A stretch of 22,626 nucleotides of DNA from an uncultured Sutterella sp. (GTDB lineage Bacteria > Pseudomonadota > Gammaproteobacteria > Burkholderiales > Burkholderiaceae_F): contig CAJLGW010000022.1 of assembly GCA_905206345.1 (NCBI GenBank), positions 1 to 22,626 on the forward strand. The letters run 5' to 3'. Each line of letters begins with the position of its first letter. Positions within the stretch are counted from its first letter, which is position 1. The notes under the pieces were generated by a model that saw only the letters and a program-made list of their open reading frames with translations, was not told the DNA's origin and searched no databases. Shown one piece after another: positions 1-8,100 of this stretch. A program made the position numbers and the translations under genes.

Positions 1-63
1 CATTCAAGGTGAGTCTAATTTTGTGTTGTTTTCACGCTAAAGTGTGAAGAGCCAATTGTTAAC

Positions 64-2427
64 TTAATTCGTGGACGGTTTTCGTTCTGGTAGCAGTAAC
101 GTAAAGATTGCGCCTTGACCAATATTGTCAGAAATTGTTAGTCGACCGTGATGCAATTCAACAATCGTTCGGCAAATATTGAGCCCCATGCCCATACCGG
201 CCGATTTCGTTGTGAAGAACGGGTCAAAGAGGTGTTCTTTATCTTCATCCTTGATGCCGCAGCCGTTATCGGCCACTTCGAAAACAAGGTACCGATCAGC
301 GTTACGATAAACGGTAAGAGACACCTTGGGTGCATTGCCTTTAATACTGGCCGCGGCCTCAATCCCGTTTTTAATCAAGTTTAAGAGTACTTGCTCAATC
401 ATGATTTCATCGCAATAGACTTCATGAACATCTTGAGCAATAAAAAACTCCAACTTGGCGTTATGGCGTCGGGCTTGAATATTGGCCAATTCCGTGACTT
501 CGTTGACAAGCGTACTGATCGCAATCATTTCCATCTTGGGGTCACTGCGACGCGTAAAGGAGCGAATACGCTTGATGATGCCACCGGCGCGCTTTGTTTG
601 CGCAGCAATGCGTTGAATGGAGTAAAGCATTTCATGATCTTCGGGCACGCCCGCTTTGCGCATGGAGCTCTCCACGACAAAGGCATAGTTAGAAATGGCC
701 GAGAGCGGTTGATTCAATTCGTGTGCCAAAGAGCTTGCCATTTCACCCATGCTGACCAATTGCGAATTCAATTCGCTTCGGGCTTGTTGTTCAGCCAAGA
801 GCATTTCGTTGCGACGTTGTTCCGTCACATCGGAGAGAATTTGCAATTCCGCTTCCGTGCGGTCCGTCCACGGAATCAGTCGACTTCTGACGTTGTACCA
901 ACGATCCAAATCTTCGATATAGATGTAGGGTGACCGTGATTTTTCTTTTGCCGTCAATTGCGCCATTTTTTGAGAGGCCAAAATGTGTCCGCTCGCATTT
1001 TCACCAAACGTTCGATCATAGGAACTATTGGAAAAAAGAAGTGCATTGGTATTAGGATCGACCACGCTAATGGAGTCCAGCATGGATTCCAGCACGCGGT
1101 TAAAGCGTTCGTGCGCTGCGGTTAATTTTTCTTGAGCCTGACGAATTTCGGAAATGTCAGTAAGTGTCCATAACCAGCCGATTTGCTCACCTTCGACTGT
1201 CACCATCGGGATGATGTGCAGTAACACCCAGAAGGATTGCCCGTCAGCGCGAACCGCAGGGAATTCGTAACTCGTGTTTTTCAATTGACGGCGCTTCACA
1301 CCGTTTAATAATTCCATCAAACGGAATCCCTGATCGCCTTGAGGCCAGTAGGAGTAGGGCGGAATTTGACCGATTAAAGAACTGTTATTTTTAAGCCCTA
1401 AAAGGTCACTGAAGGTTTTATTGGTGTAGATAATGCGACCGCTTAAATCGGTGACTTGAAGGCCGGACAATTGGCTGTCAGCAATGTTCTTTCTCAAAGC
1501 GGATTCGGCACGAAGCGCTTCTTCAATACGATTTTGTCGCCAGTTAAATCGAATAATCCCTAAAAGAGCGATCACCAAGAAAATCCCCAAAGCCGTAATC
1601 ACCCAAAAGAGCGTGTTTTGAGTAAGAAGGTTTTCGGCGTAGCGTGTCACTTCCAATTGGAAGTCAGAGGAAAGGGGATGCAAGGGGACGCGAGCACGAA
1701 TAAGCTCTCGTTGCGTATTGGTATTGGCCGTAATAATGGGGTGCTTGTCAAAATAGAGATTGACGCGATATTCCGGATTTTTAATGGACGTTTCTCGCAA
1801 CAAAACCCACAAAGAAATACGGGCGACCACTAAAAGGTTCTGATCACTGACATGAAGCGGGACAATCAAGTCAACGAAAGGGGAGCCTTCAATGGGAAGC
1901 GCATAAGGGTCTGAGAAGGTAGCTGTTCCCACCTCTTTGGCTTTTTGTAAGGCCGCTTTCGTTTCTGTTCGCCCATAGACTTGATTTTTGCGCATCGTGA
2001 TGTCGCCAAAGGGACGAGGCGAAACATAAGAGGCTTCGATAATGTCTTTTTGGTTAATGATGGCAATTTCAAGAATTTCCGCACGGTCAATCATCAATGA
2101 GCGGACAATGCCGTGAAAAGTATCGAGGTTGTCGGGATAAGCCGGGCCTGATGATAAAGGCACCGCCATTTGTGTCAGGCGGTCAGTGTCGGAAATCAGG
2201 CGCAGGTTAAAGGTTTCAGCCCAAAGTTCCGTTGTTTGGTGCAACTGACTTAAGTGCGCCTTTTGGTCTTGGATACGAATAATGCGTCCGACATAGACCA
2301 AGCCCACGACCACGCAGATCAAGACGATCCAGGTCATGATGACCCCGAACATACTTTGGCGACTAAAGGTTTTATTCCCTAAAGTCTTAAAAGTATCAAC
2401 GGCAAAAAGTGACGAAGGACTGGGCAC
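64..2427 (-). CDS. Membrane sensor histidine kinase with two PAS-like domains
   Basis: A 787-residue two-component sensor kinase. It has a short cytoplasmic N-terminus, a membrane helix at about 29-48, a roughly 220-residue periplasmic sensor region, and a second helix at about 272-293. Two PAS-like domains follow (about 305-430 and 440-540), then a dimerisation domain with phospho-acceptor His569 in SLAHELNQPLSAI. The ATP-binding domain has an N box around Asn683/Asn687, a G1 box DNGCGI at 720-725 and a glycine-rich GMGMGL at 744-749. The ELNQPL H-box is typical of the FixL/DctB class. The start is GTG at 2427, as an in-frame stop lies a few codons upstream. No Shine-Dalgarno sequence is visible, and ATG at residue 26 is an alternative just before the first helix. 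The partner response regulator is probably just left of the window, since a minus-strand ATG complement sits at bases 1-3. The signal sensed cannot be read from the sequence. Confidence 0.93.
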   Translation of the reverse strand: MPSPSSLFAVDTFKTLGNKTFSRQSMFGVIMTWIVLICVVVGLVYVGRIIRIQDQKAHLSQLHQTTELWAETFNLRLISDTDRLTQMAVPLSSGPAYPDNLDTFHGIVRSLMIDRAEILEIAIINQKDIIEASYVSPRPFGDITMRKNQVYGRTETKAALQKAKEVGTATFSDPYALPIEGSPFVDLIVPLHVSDQNLLVVARISLWVLLRETSIKNPEYRVNLYFDKHPIITANTNTQRELIRARVPLHPLSSDFQLEVTRYAENLLTQNTLFWVITALGIFLVIALLGIIRFNWRQNRIEEALRAESALRKNIADSQLSGLQVTDLSGRIIYTNKTFSDLLGLKNNSSLIGQIPPYSYWPQGDQGFRLMELLNGVKRRQLKNTSYEFPAVRADGQSFWVLLHIIPMVTVEGEQIGWLWTLTDISEIRQAQEKLTAAHERFNRVLESMLDSISVVDPNTNALLFSNSSYDRTFGENASGHILASQKMAQLTAKEKSRSPYIYIEDLDRWYNVRSRLIPWTDRTEAELQILSDVTEQRRNEMLLAEQQARSELNSQLVSMGEMASSLAHELNQPLSAISNYAFVVESSMRKAGVPEDHEMLYSIQRIAAQTKRAGGIIKRIRSFTRRSDPKMEMIAISTLVNEVTELANIQARRHNAKLEFFIAQDVHEVYCDEIMIEQVLLNLIKNGIEAAASIKGNAPKVSLTVYRNADRYLVFEVADNGCGIKDEDKEHLFDPFFTTKSAGMGMGLNICRTIVELHHGRLTISDNIGQGAIFTLLLPERKPSTN

Positions 2428-2529
2428 GATGAATAAATAGAAAATAATTCAAAAGTTTTACCCCTGAATATTAGCTGTCATTTAAAATTAGTGCATCAAT
2501 CTTTTTTGCAGGGAAAGTACGGTCAATAA

Positions 2530-2790
2530 CCCCCGCCTGAAGGCGGAGGCTTGAAAAAGCCTTTATTGACTAGTCTCAGTGAGCTTTCTTTTGGGAAAGC
2601 GAACTACGTTGGTTTGGAATGTATAGGCACCGTGGGATGTTCATCCTAGTCCCACGCTCTGCGGTTTGTGTTTAAAAGCTCTAAGAGGTAGGAGCGGAGA
2701 TGCAGACAAGAAACCCTTTCCAACATTGACGAAGGATGTCAACCGGCCTTCGGGCCGAGCAAGCGGAGCCTGCGGGTATCCGCAAAGGAG
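2530..2790 (+). ncRNA. Candidate omega RNA (HEARO-type) of IscB
   Basis: About 260 bases between the left end and iscB hold a dense series of hairpins. They are CCGCCT/AGGCGG (2533-2546), AGGCTT/AAGCCT with a GAAA loop (2547-2562), GCTTTC/GAAAGC (2583-2600), CGTGGGA/TCCCACG (2631-2656), TTGAC/GTCAA (2726-2742), CGGCC/GGCCG with a TTCG loop (2744-2757) and TGCGG/CCGCA (2771-2784). In this family the guide RNA is encoded directly upstream of iscB. Its guide is the 5' end, taken from DNA just outside the left end, here about 2511-2529. The identity is inferred from position and structure. I could not match it to a covariance model, and the exact 5' and 3' ends are not known. Confidence 0.75.
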
Positions 2791-2795
2791 ATACT

Positions 2796-4037
2796 TTGAA
2801 AGTATTTGTTTTGAACATGCGCGGTAAGCCCCTTATGCCGTGTTCGCCTGCAAAGGCAAGACACATGCTGAAGGCTGGCAAGGCCGTCGTCGAGCGGCGA
2901 ACTCCGTTCACGATCAAGCTGACCATCGCCACGGGCGAGACGAAGCAGGACGTGACGCTTGGCGTCGATGCAGGCGCAATGCACGTTGGCATTTCCGCCA
3001 CGACGGAAAAGGAGGAAGTCTTCGCGTCCGAAGTCGAACTTCGGCAGGACATCACGGGACTTTTGGCCGATCGTCTGGCTTTCCGACGTGCAAGGCGAAA
3101 TCGCAAGACGCGCTATCGCGCCCCGCGCTTCAATAATCGCGTTCGATCGAAGCACAAGGGTTGGCTTGCGCCGTCCGTGGAAAACCGCATTCAGGCGCAC
3201 ATCTCGCGCATTGAAGCGGTTTGCCGAGTGTTGCCGATCAGCAAGATCTTGATTGAAACCGCATCCTTCGACATTCAGAAGATCAAGAATCCCGAGGTCG
3301 CAGGATCGGACTATCAGCATGGCGACCAGCTCGGATTCAGGAACGTGCGCGAGTACGTTCTTTTCCGAGACGGTCATGTTTGCCAGCGCTGTCGAGGTCG
3401 ATCCAAGGATCCGATCCTCAACGTGCATCATCTTGAGAGCCGCAAGACAGGTGGTGATGCGCCCAACAACCTGATCACGCTCTGCGAGACATGCCACAAG
3501 GCTTATCACGCAGGAAAGATAAAGTTGAAGGCACGACGCGGCATGTCGTTCAGGGCTGAAGCCCTCATGGGCATCATGCGTTGGACCTTGCTTGACCGCG
3601 TTCGCAAGGCTCATCCTGAATTGCCTGTCGAAAACACCTACGGCTATCTGACGAAGCACAAGCGCATAGTCCTTGGTCTGCCCAAGACGCATTGCGCCGA
3701 TGCCTTCTGTATTGCGGGAAATCTAAATGCGCTGCGACGAGGTGACTTCCTCTTCCAACGTCAGACGCGCAAGCACAACCGTCAGATTCACAAGTGTTCG
3801 ATTCTCAAAGGGGGATTGCGGAAACTCAACCAAGCGCCGTTCCTTGTCAAGGGTTTCCGCCTATTTGACAAGGTAAGAATCGGCGGACATATTGGTTTTG
3901 TTTTCGGGCGACGAGTTCGAAGCATATTCAACATACGTCGCCTTGACAGAACCGTGATCGGGACAGATATCAATTGCAAAAAACTGAGTCTTCTCGAAAC
4001 ACGCAAAACTTTTTTAACCGAACTACGAAAGGAGTAA
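2796..4037 (+). CDS. iscB: IscB RNA-guided RuvC-HNH nuclease
   Basis: A 413-residue IscB, the small transposon-encoded relative of Cas9 that cuts DNA guided by omega RNA. The start is TTG at 2796, chosen because AAGGAG (2785-2790) lies 5 bases before it and the PLMP domain begins there. An in-frame ATG at 2736 would translate RNA hairpins. Numbering from TTG: KPLMP at 11-15; RuvC-I Asp58 in LGVDAG; arginine-rich bridge helix at about 92-115; RuvC-II Glu154 in LIETASFD; an HNH domain with His211-His212, Asn225 and His234 and two CxxC pairs (196/199 and 230/233) fitting a zinc site; RuvC-III His299 and Asp302 in KTHCAD. The C-terminal part (about 320-413) resembles the usual IscB tail. No active-site residue is missing and there is no frameshift. 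IsrB is excluded because HNH is present. Host function and activity are unknown. Confidence 0.93.
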   Translation: MKVFVLNMRGKPLMPCSPAKARHMLKAGKAVVERRTPFTIKLTIATGETKQDVTLGVDAGAMHVGISATTEKEEVFASEVELRQDITGLLADRLAFRRARRNRKTRYRAPRFNNRVRSKHKGWLAPSVENRIQAHISRIEAVCRVLPISKILIETASFDIQKIKNPEVAGSDYQHGDQLGFRNVREYVLFRDGHVCQRCRGRSKDPILNVHHLESRKTGGDAPNNLITLCETCHKAYHAGKIKLKARRGMSFRAEALMGIMRWTLLDRVRKAHPELPVENTYGYLTKHKRIVLGLPKTHCADAFCIAGNLNALRRGDFLFQRQTRKHNRQIHKCSILKGGLRKLNQAPFLVKGFRLFDKVRIGGHIGFVFGRRVRSIFNIRRLDRTVIGTDINCKKLSLLETRKTFLTELRKE

Positions 4038-4081
4038 GCCGCGATTCCTCACCCGACTGAAGTCGGATGTTCCCTCGCGGC
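4038..4081 (+). repeat. Right-end subterminal hairpin of the IscB element
   Basis: A long imperfect stem-loop starting one base after the iscB stop. The outer stem is GCCGCGA (4038-4044) with TCGCGGC (4075-4081), and the inner stem is CCGACT (4053-4058) with AGTCGG (4061-4066), separated by pyrimidine-rich bulges. It mirrors the left-end hairpin at 2533-2546 and has the form expected of an IS200/IS605 right end. It lies between iscB and rpiA and would be present in any read-through mRNA. Confidence 0.8.
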
Positions 4082-4087
4082 AATTCT

Positions 4088-4744
4088 ATGGATCAAAAAG
4101 AATTAAAAAAATTGGTCGGTCAAGCGGCCGTGGCTTATGTCAAACCCGGTGAAATTTTGGGTGTTGGGACGGGCTCGACCGTGGACTGCTTCATTGATGC
4201 ATTAAAAGAAAGCGGTATTGAAGTGCCGGCATGCGTCTCCAGTAGCATCCGTTCGACGCAAAAGTTGCAAGCGTTGGGCTACAAGGTGGTTGATCTTAAT
4301 GAAGTCGATCGCATCGGCGTTTATGTGGACGGTGCTGACGAAATTGACGGCGACTTTGCGATGATCAAGGGGGGCGGCGGTGCGTTGACCCGAGAAAAGA
4401 TTGTTGCAATGGTCTCTGACACCTTTGTGTGCATTGCAGACGAATCCAAGAAGGTTTCTGTTTTAGGTAAGTTCCCGTTACCGATCGAAGTGATTCCGAT
4501 GGCTACGCGTGCGGTTTGCGCCATCATCAAATCCATGGGCGGTGAACCCGTTGTTCGTGAATTTATTACCGACAATGGCAACCGCATCATCGATGTGCAC
4601 AATTGGCAAATGGCTGACGCCAAGGCTTGGGAAGAAAAGTTAAACCAAATCACGGGCGTCGTGACGGTGGGGCTTTTTGCTAAGCGTGGCGCAGATGTGC
4701 TTTTGTTGGGTACGTCTGAAGGCGTTAAGACCTTTAAGCCTTAA
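4088..4744 (+). CDS. rpiA: Ribose-5-phosphate isomerase A
   Basis: A cytoplasmic 218-residue enzyme that interconverts ribose 5-phosphate and ribulose 5-phosphate in the non-oxidative pentose phosphate pathway. The phosphate-binding GTGST (27-31), DGADE (81-85) and KGGGGALTREK (94-104) motifs are present. With the ATG at 4088, Asp81, Asp84, Lys94 and Glu103 fall at the catalytic positions known for E. coli RpiA, which supports this start. An in-frame ATG at 4067 lies inside the right-end hairpin of the IscB element and would add seven non-conserved residues. No Shine-Dalgarno sequence lies at normal spacing. The nearest good one, AAAGGAG at 4028-4034, belongs to the end of iscB and would be 9 bases away only if hairpin 4038-4081 folds. 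A strong terminator follows. Confidence 0.95.
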   Translation: MDQKELKKLVGQAAVAYVKPGEILGVGTGSTVDCFIDALKESGIEVPACVSSSIRSTQKLQALGYKVVDLNEVDRIGVYVDGADEIDGDFAMIKGGGGALTREKIVAMVSDTFVCIADESKKVSVLGKFPLPIEVIPMATRAVCAIIKSMGGEPVVREFITDNGNRIIDVHNWQMADAKAWEEKLNQITGVVTVGLFAKRGADVLLLGTSEGVKTFKP

Positions 4745-4765
4745 TTTTTAAGGGTCTAAGAAACG

Positions 4766-4794
4766 CAAAAGCCGCACGAATTGTGCGGCTTTTG
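4766..4794. terminator. Bidirectional terminator between rpiA and yggX
   Basis: A perfect 12-bp stem (4766-4777 with 4783-4794), GC-rich in the middle with A tracts on one side and T tracts on the other, and a 5-base GAATT loop. It lies between two convergent genes, so it can end transcription from both sides. Confidence 0.9.
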
Positions 4795-4808
4795 AAACCT
4801 GAGTGATT

Positions 4809-5081
4809 TTAGGGTTTCGGCGGCGTGTAATTAGGCACGTCATCGACGCCGTCACCGAAAAGGTATTTTTGCATTTGGTCGAGCAAGTGCTTGCGGGCGC
4901 TGGCATCGGCCAAATTAAGTTGGTATTCGTTGACCATCATGGTTTGCAAACGAATCCAATCTTCCCAAGCTTCCTTGGAAACGCTTTCATAGACCTTTTT
5001 GCCCAAAGGACCGGGCAAGGGAGCGTAAGCGAGCCCTTCGGCTTCTTTACCAAGTTTGACGCAGTGAACCATGCGAGTCAT
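4809..5081 (-). CDS. yggX: Probable Fe(2+)-trafficking protein YggX
   Basis: A 90-residue cytoplasmic protein of the YggX family, linked to iron handling and protection of Fe-S clusters from oxidation. The family hallmarks are visible: Cys7 in the N-terminal MVHC, EAEGL, PGPLGKKVYESVSKEAW and a C-terminal helix ending in KYLFG. The length agrees with the family's roughly 90 residues. The start is the ATG at 5081 because GGAGAT (5089-5094 on this strand) lies 7 bases upstream. A longer reading from 5117 would add 12 unrelated residues. It diverges from hrpA across about 100 bases and shares a terminator with rpiA. Many Proteobacteria place yggX beside mutY or other genes, so this context says little about its role. 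Confidence 0.93.
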   Translation of the reverse strand: MTRMVHCVKLGKEAEGLAYAPLPGPLGKKVYESVSKEAWEDWIRLQTMMVNEYQLNLADASARKHLLDQMQKYLFGDGVDDVPNYTPPKP

Positions 5082-5183
5082 GATGAAAATCTCCGAATCA
5101 ACAAAATAATGGCTCAATTGTACGAAACTTCGTCGGGAATGTGTTTTTCTCTTTGTGACTTTATTTAAATAGATGGGTAATCC

Positions 5184-8100
5184 ATGGCTAATACGTTAAG
5201 AGATCAATTGGCGTTTTTGCGAGATGAGCAGATGGCTCAGGCCCGTGCTCGTGCAGAAAAAGAAGAAGCAGAAAAAGCGCGTCGCCGTCAAGAGCGAGAA
5301 GCGGCGGCTCAAAAGTCCAAAGCGCAAGGCAAAAAAGAGAAAAAAAAGCCAGTTGTTTCTCCTACTCAAACACTTAAAGCCGATTTGCAGTTAGCGCCCG
5401 GGCTTCCCGTTTCTGAGCGTGGGGAAGAAGTCATTGAAGCCATTAAAAACAATCGCGTTGTGATTGTTTGCGGTGAAACGGGGTCGGGGAAAACCACCCA
5501 ATTGCCGAAAATCTGTTTGTTAGCCGGGCGTGGCAAAAAAGGCATGATTGCTCACACGCAACCGCGCCGTATTGCTGCCTCGTCCATCGCTAAGCGTTTA
5601 GCCGAAGAAACGAAAACAGAATTGGGAGACTTCGTAGGCTACAAGGTTCGCTTTACCGATAAGACACAATTCACGGCCAAAATTAAATTGATGACCGATG
5701 GGATTTTGTTGGCTGAAACGCAAAATGATCCGCTATTGAAAGCATACGACACGATCATCATTGACGAAGCGCACGAACGCAGTATTAATATCGACTTTTT
5801 GTTGGGTTACTTAAAGGGTTTGTTGAAGAAACGCTCCGATTTAAAGGTGATTGTGACGTCTGCCACGATCGATAGTGAGCGTTTTGCAGCGCACTTTGCC
5901 GATGAAAAGGGGCAACCTGCACCGGTTCTCAATATTTCAGGGCGAACGTATCCGGTGGAAGTCCGCTACAACCCCATTGAAGAAGCCGATGAAACCGATG
6001 ATAAAAGCTTAATGCTTGCCATTAACGATGCTTGTGATGAGTTAAGCCGTGAGGGTCAAGGCGATATTTTGGTGTTTTTGCCGGGCGAACGTGAAATTCG
6101 TGAAGCCGCTGACTTTTTGCGTCGAATGCAACCGCCCACCACGCAGATTTTGATGCTCTTTGCGCGTTTATCGGCCGATGAACAAGAACGTGTTTTCAGA
6201 ACGTCGGGTTTGCGCCGAATTGTGTTGGCAACCAACGTCGCAGAAACGTCCATCACGGTGCCTGGCATTCATTATGTGGTTGATGCAGGGTTGGCGCGCG
6301 TGAAGCGCTACTCCTATCGCAATAAGGTGGATCAACTTTTAATTGAACCCGTGAGCCAAGCTTCTGCTAACCAACGCTCAGGGCGTTGCGGTCGTATTGC
6401 CAACGGGGTTTGTATACGTCTTTATAGCCAAGAAGAGTTTGATCGCCGCCCGGCCTTTACGGATCCTGAAATCATGCGTACCAATTTGGCCTCGGTCATT
6501 TTGCGCATGAAGTCTTTGCATTTGGGCGATATTCGAGACTTTAACTTTGTTCAAGCGCCGCCCGCTCGCGCCATTGCTGACGGTGTGTCGCTTTTGAAAG
6601 AACTCAATGCTTTGGACGATCATGAACGCTTAACGCGAATCGGTCACGCCTTATCAAAGCTTCCCGTGGACCCCAAAGTAGCTCGCATGCTTTTGGCGGC
6701 CAATGACCATCAAGCGTTAGCTGAAGTGCTCATTATTGCGTCGGCTTTGTCGGTGCAGGATCCGCGTGAGCGCCCGATGGAAAGCCAAGAAGCGGCGGAC
6801 GCTTCTCACAAAGCCATGGCCGATGATAAGAGCGATTTTTTAACCTTTGTGAAGCTTTGGCGTTACGTGGAAGCGGCCACCGCTAAAAAAGAAAGTAATC
6901 GCAAGTTAACGGAAGAATTTAAGCGCAAGTTCTTGAGCCCCCGTCGCCTTCGTGAATGGAAAGATGTCTATAAGCAATTAAAAGAAATGACGAGTGAATT
7001 GGGTTGGCGCTTAAATACGGTTGATGCCACCTATGAGCAAATTCACGTCTCTCTTTTAACGGGGCTCTTGGGCAACATCGGTTATAAGCAACCTGAAGAC
7101 AATCCCAAAGCACCGCCCTTTATTGGGGCTCGCTCCATTAAATTTCATATTTGGCCTGGCTCGCCTCGTGTGAAAAAATGCGGTCGTTGGATTATGGCTG
7201 CCGAACTCGTGGAAACGTCCCGACTTTTTGCGCGCACGGTTGCTGATATTGATCCGAAGTGGATTGAAAAGGTCGGTCGCCATTTAATTAAAAAGAGCTA
7301 CACGGAACCGCATTGGGAGAAGAATCAAGCCAGCGTCATGGCGCTTGAACGTGGAACGCTTTATGGGCTGACGATTTATGCGCAACGCCGAACGCACTTT
7401 GCCGATAAAGATCCGGTGCTTGCCCGTGAACTCTTTATTCGTGAAGCACTGGTGGCCGGGGACTTTGACTGCCAAGCCAGTTTCTTTAAGCATAACCAAA
7501 ACTTGATTCGAGAAATTCGAAATCTTGAACACAAGTCGCGTCGCTTGGACGTATTGGTTGATGATGTCTTGATTGAACAGTTCTACGATAAGTTAATTCC
7601 AGCCGATGTCGTTGATGGCGTGACTTTTGAGCAATGGCGAAAGGCGGCAGAAAAGAGTCAACCGAAACTTTTGTATTTAAGCAAAGACGAACTCATGCGC
7701 CATGAAGCTTCAGGGATTACCACGCAATACTTCCCGAAAGTGATGACGATGAAGGGCGTTGAGATGGGGTTGACCTATCACTTTGAGCCGGGAAGTCCGA
7801 GAGACGGTGTGACGTTGGCCGTTCCTCTTTATGCGCTTAACATGGTCGATGAAGTGGCCGTTGAATGGTTGGTGCCCGGCATGCTTAAAGAGAAGGTTCA
7901 GCTTCTCGTGAAGAGTTTGCCGCAAAAATTCCGTCGCCATTGTGTGCCGTTACCAGAATACGCGAAAAATTTTGCTCTTCGTCACGAAGATACGTTTGGT
8001 ACGAGTGGGCTTCGTGAAGCCATCATTGACGATATGCGAGAGCAATTCCAAGTGGCACCCAATGTGGTGGACTTTAAGCTTGAGATGCTTCCGCCTCACT

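Larger units (their letters stand above)
2530..4081 (+). mobile_element. IscB-type IS200/IS605 element without transposase
   Basis: A compact element made of a left-end hairpin, a structured noncoding RNA region, iscB and a right-end hairpin. The innermost left hairpin pairs CCGCCT (2533-2538) with AGGCGG (2541-2546). The innermost right hairpin pairs CCGACT (4053-4058) with AGTCGG (4061-4066). Both have the same TGAA apex and similar flanks, as expected for subterminal hairpins recognised by Y1 transposases. No tnpA is present, so movement would need a transposase supplied in trans. The coding part is visibly richer in G+C than its neighbours, which supports transfer from outside. The ends are approximate because this family makes no target duplication. 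It sits between the divergent sensor kinase and rpiA. Confidence 0.82.

Noticed and set aside
1..63. Start of a response regulator gene at the left edge
   Set aside because: Only a minus-strand ATG complement at bases 1-3 is visible, with no ribosome binding site. This is too little to call a gene.
2736..2795. Extended start of iscB at ATG 2736
   Set aside because: It would translate through the last omega RNA hairpins and add 20 unconserved residues. TTG 2796 has a well-placed AAGGAG and begins the PLMP domain.
2739..3692. A 317-codon open frame on the minus strand opposite iscB
   Set aside because: It is antisense to a gene with clear nuclease motifs, and its translation shows no recognisable domain. 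It is a by-product of the G+C-rich codon use of iscB.
2530..4081. CRISPR array or Cas9 locus near the RuvC-HNH gene
   Set aside because: No direct repeats with spacers, no cas1 or cas2, and the protein has the short IscB layout with a PLMP domain and no REC lobe.
4067..4087. Extended start of rpiA at ATG 4067
   Set aside because: It lies inside the right-end hairpin, has no ribosome binding site, and shifts the catalytic residues away from their expected positions.
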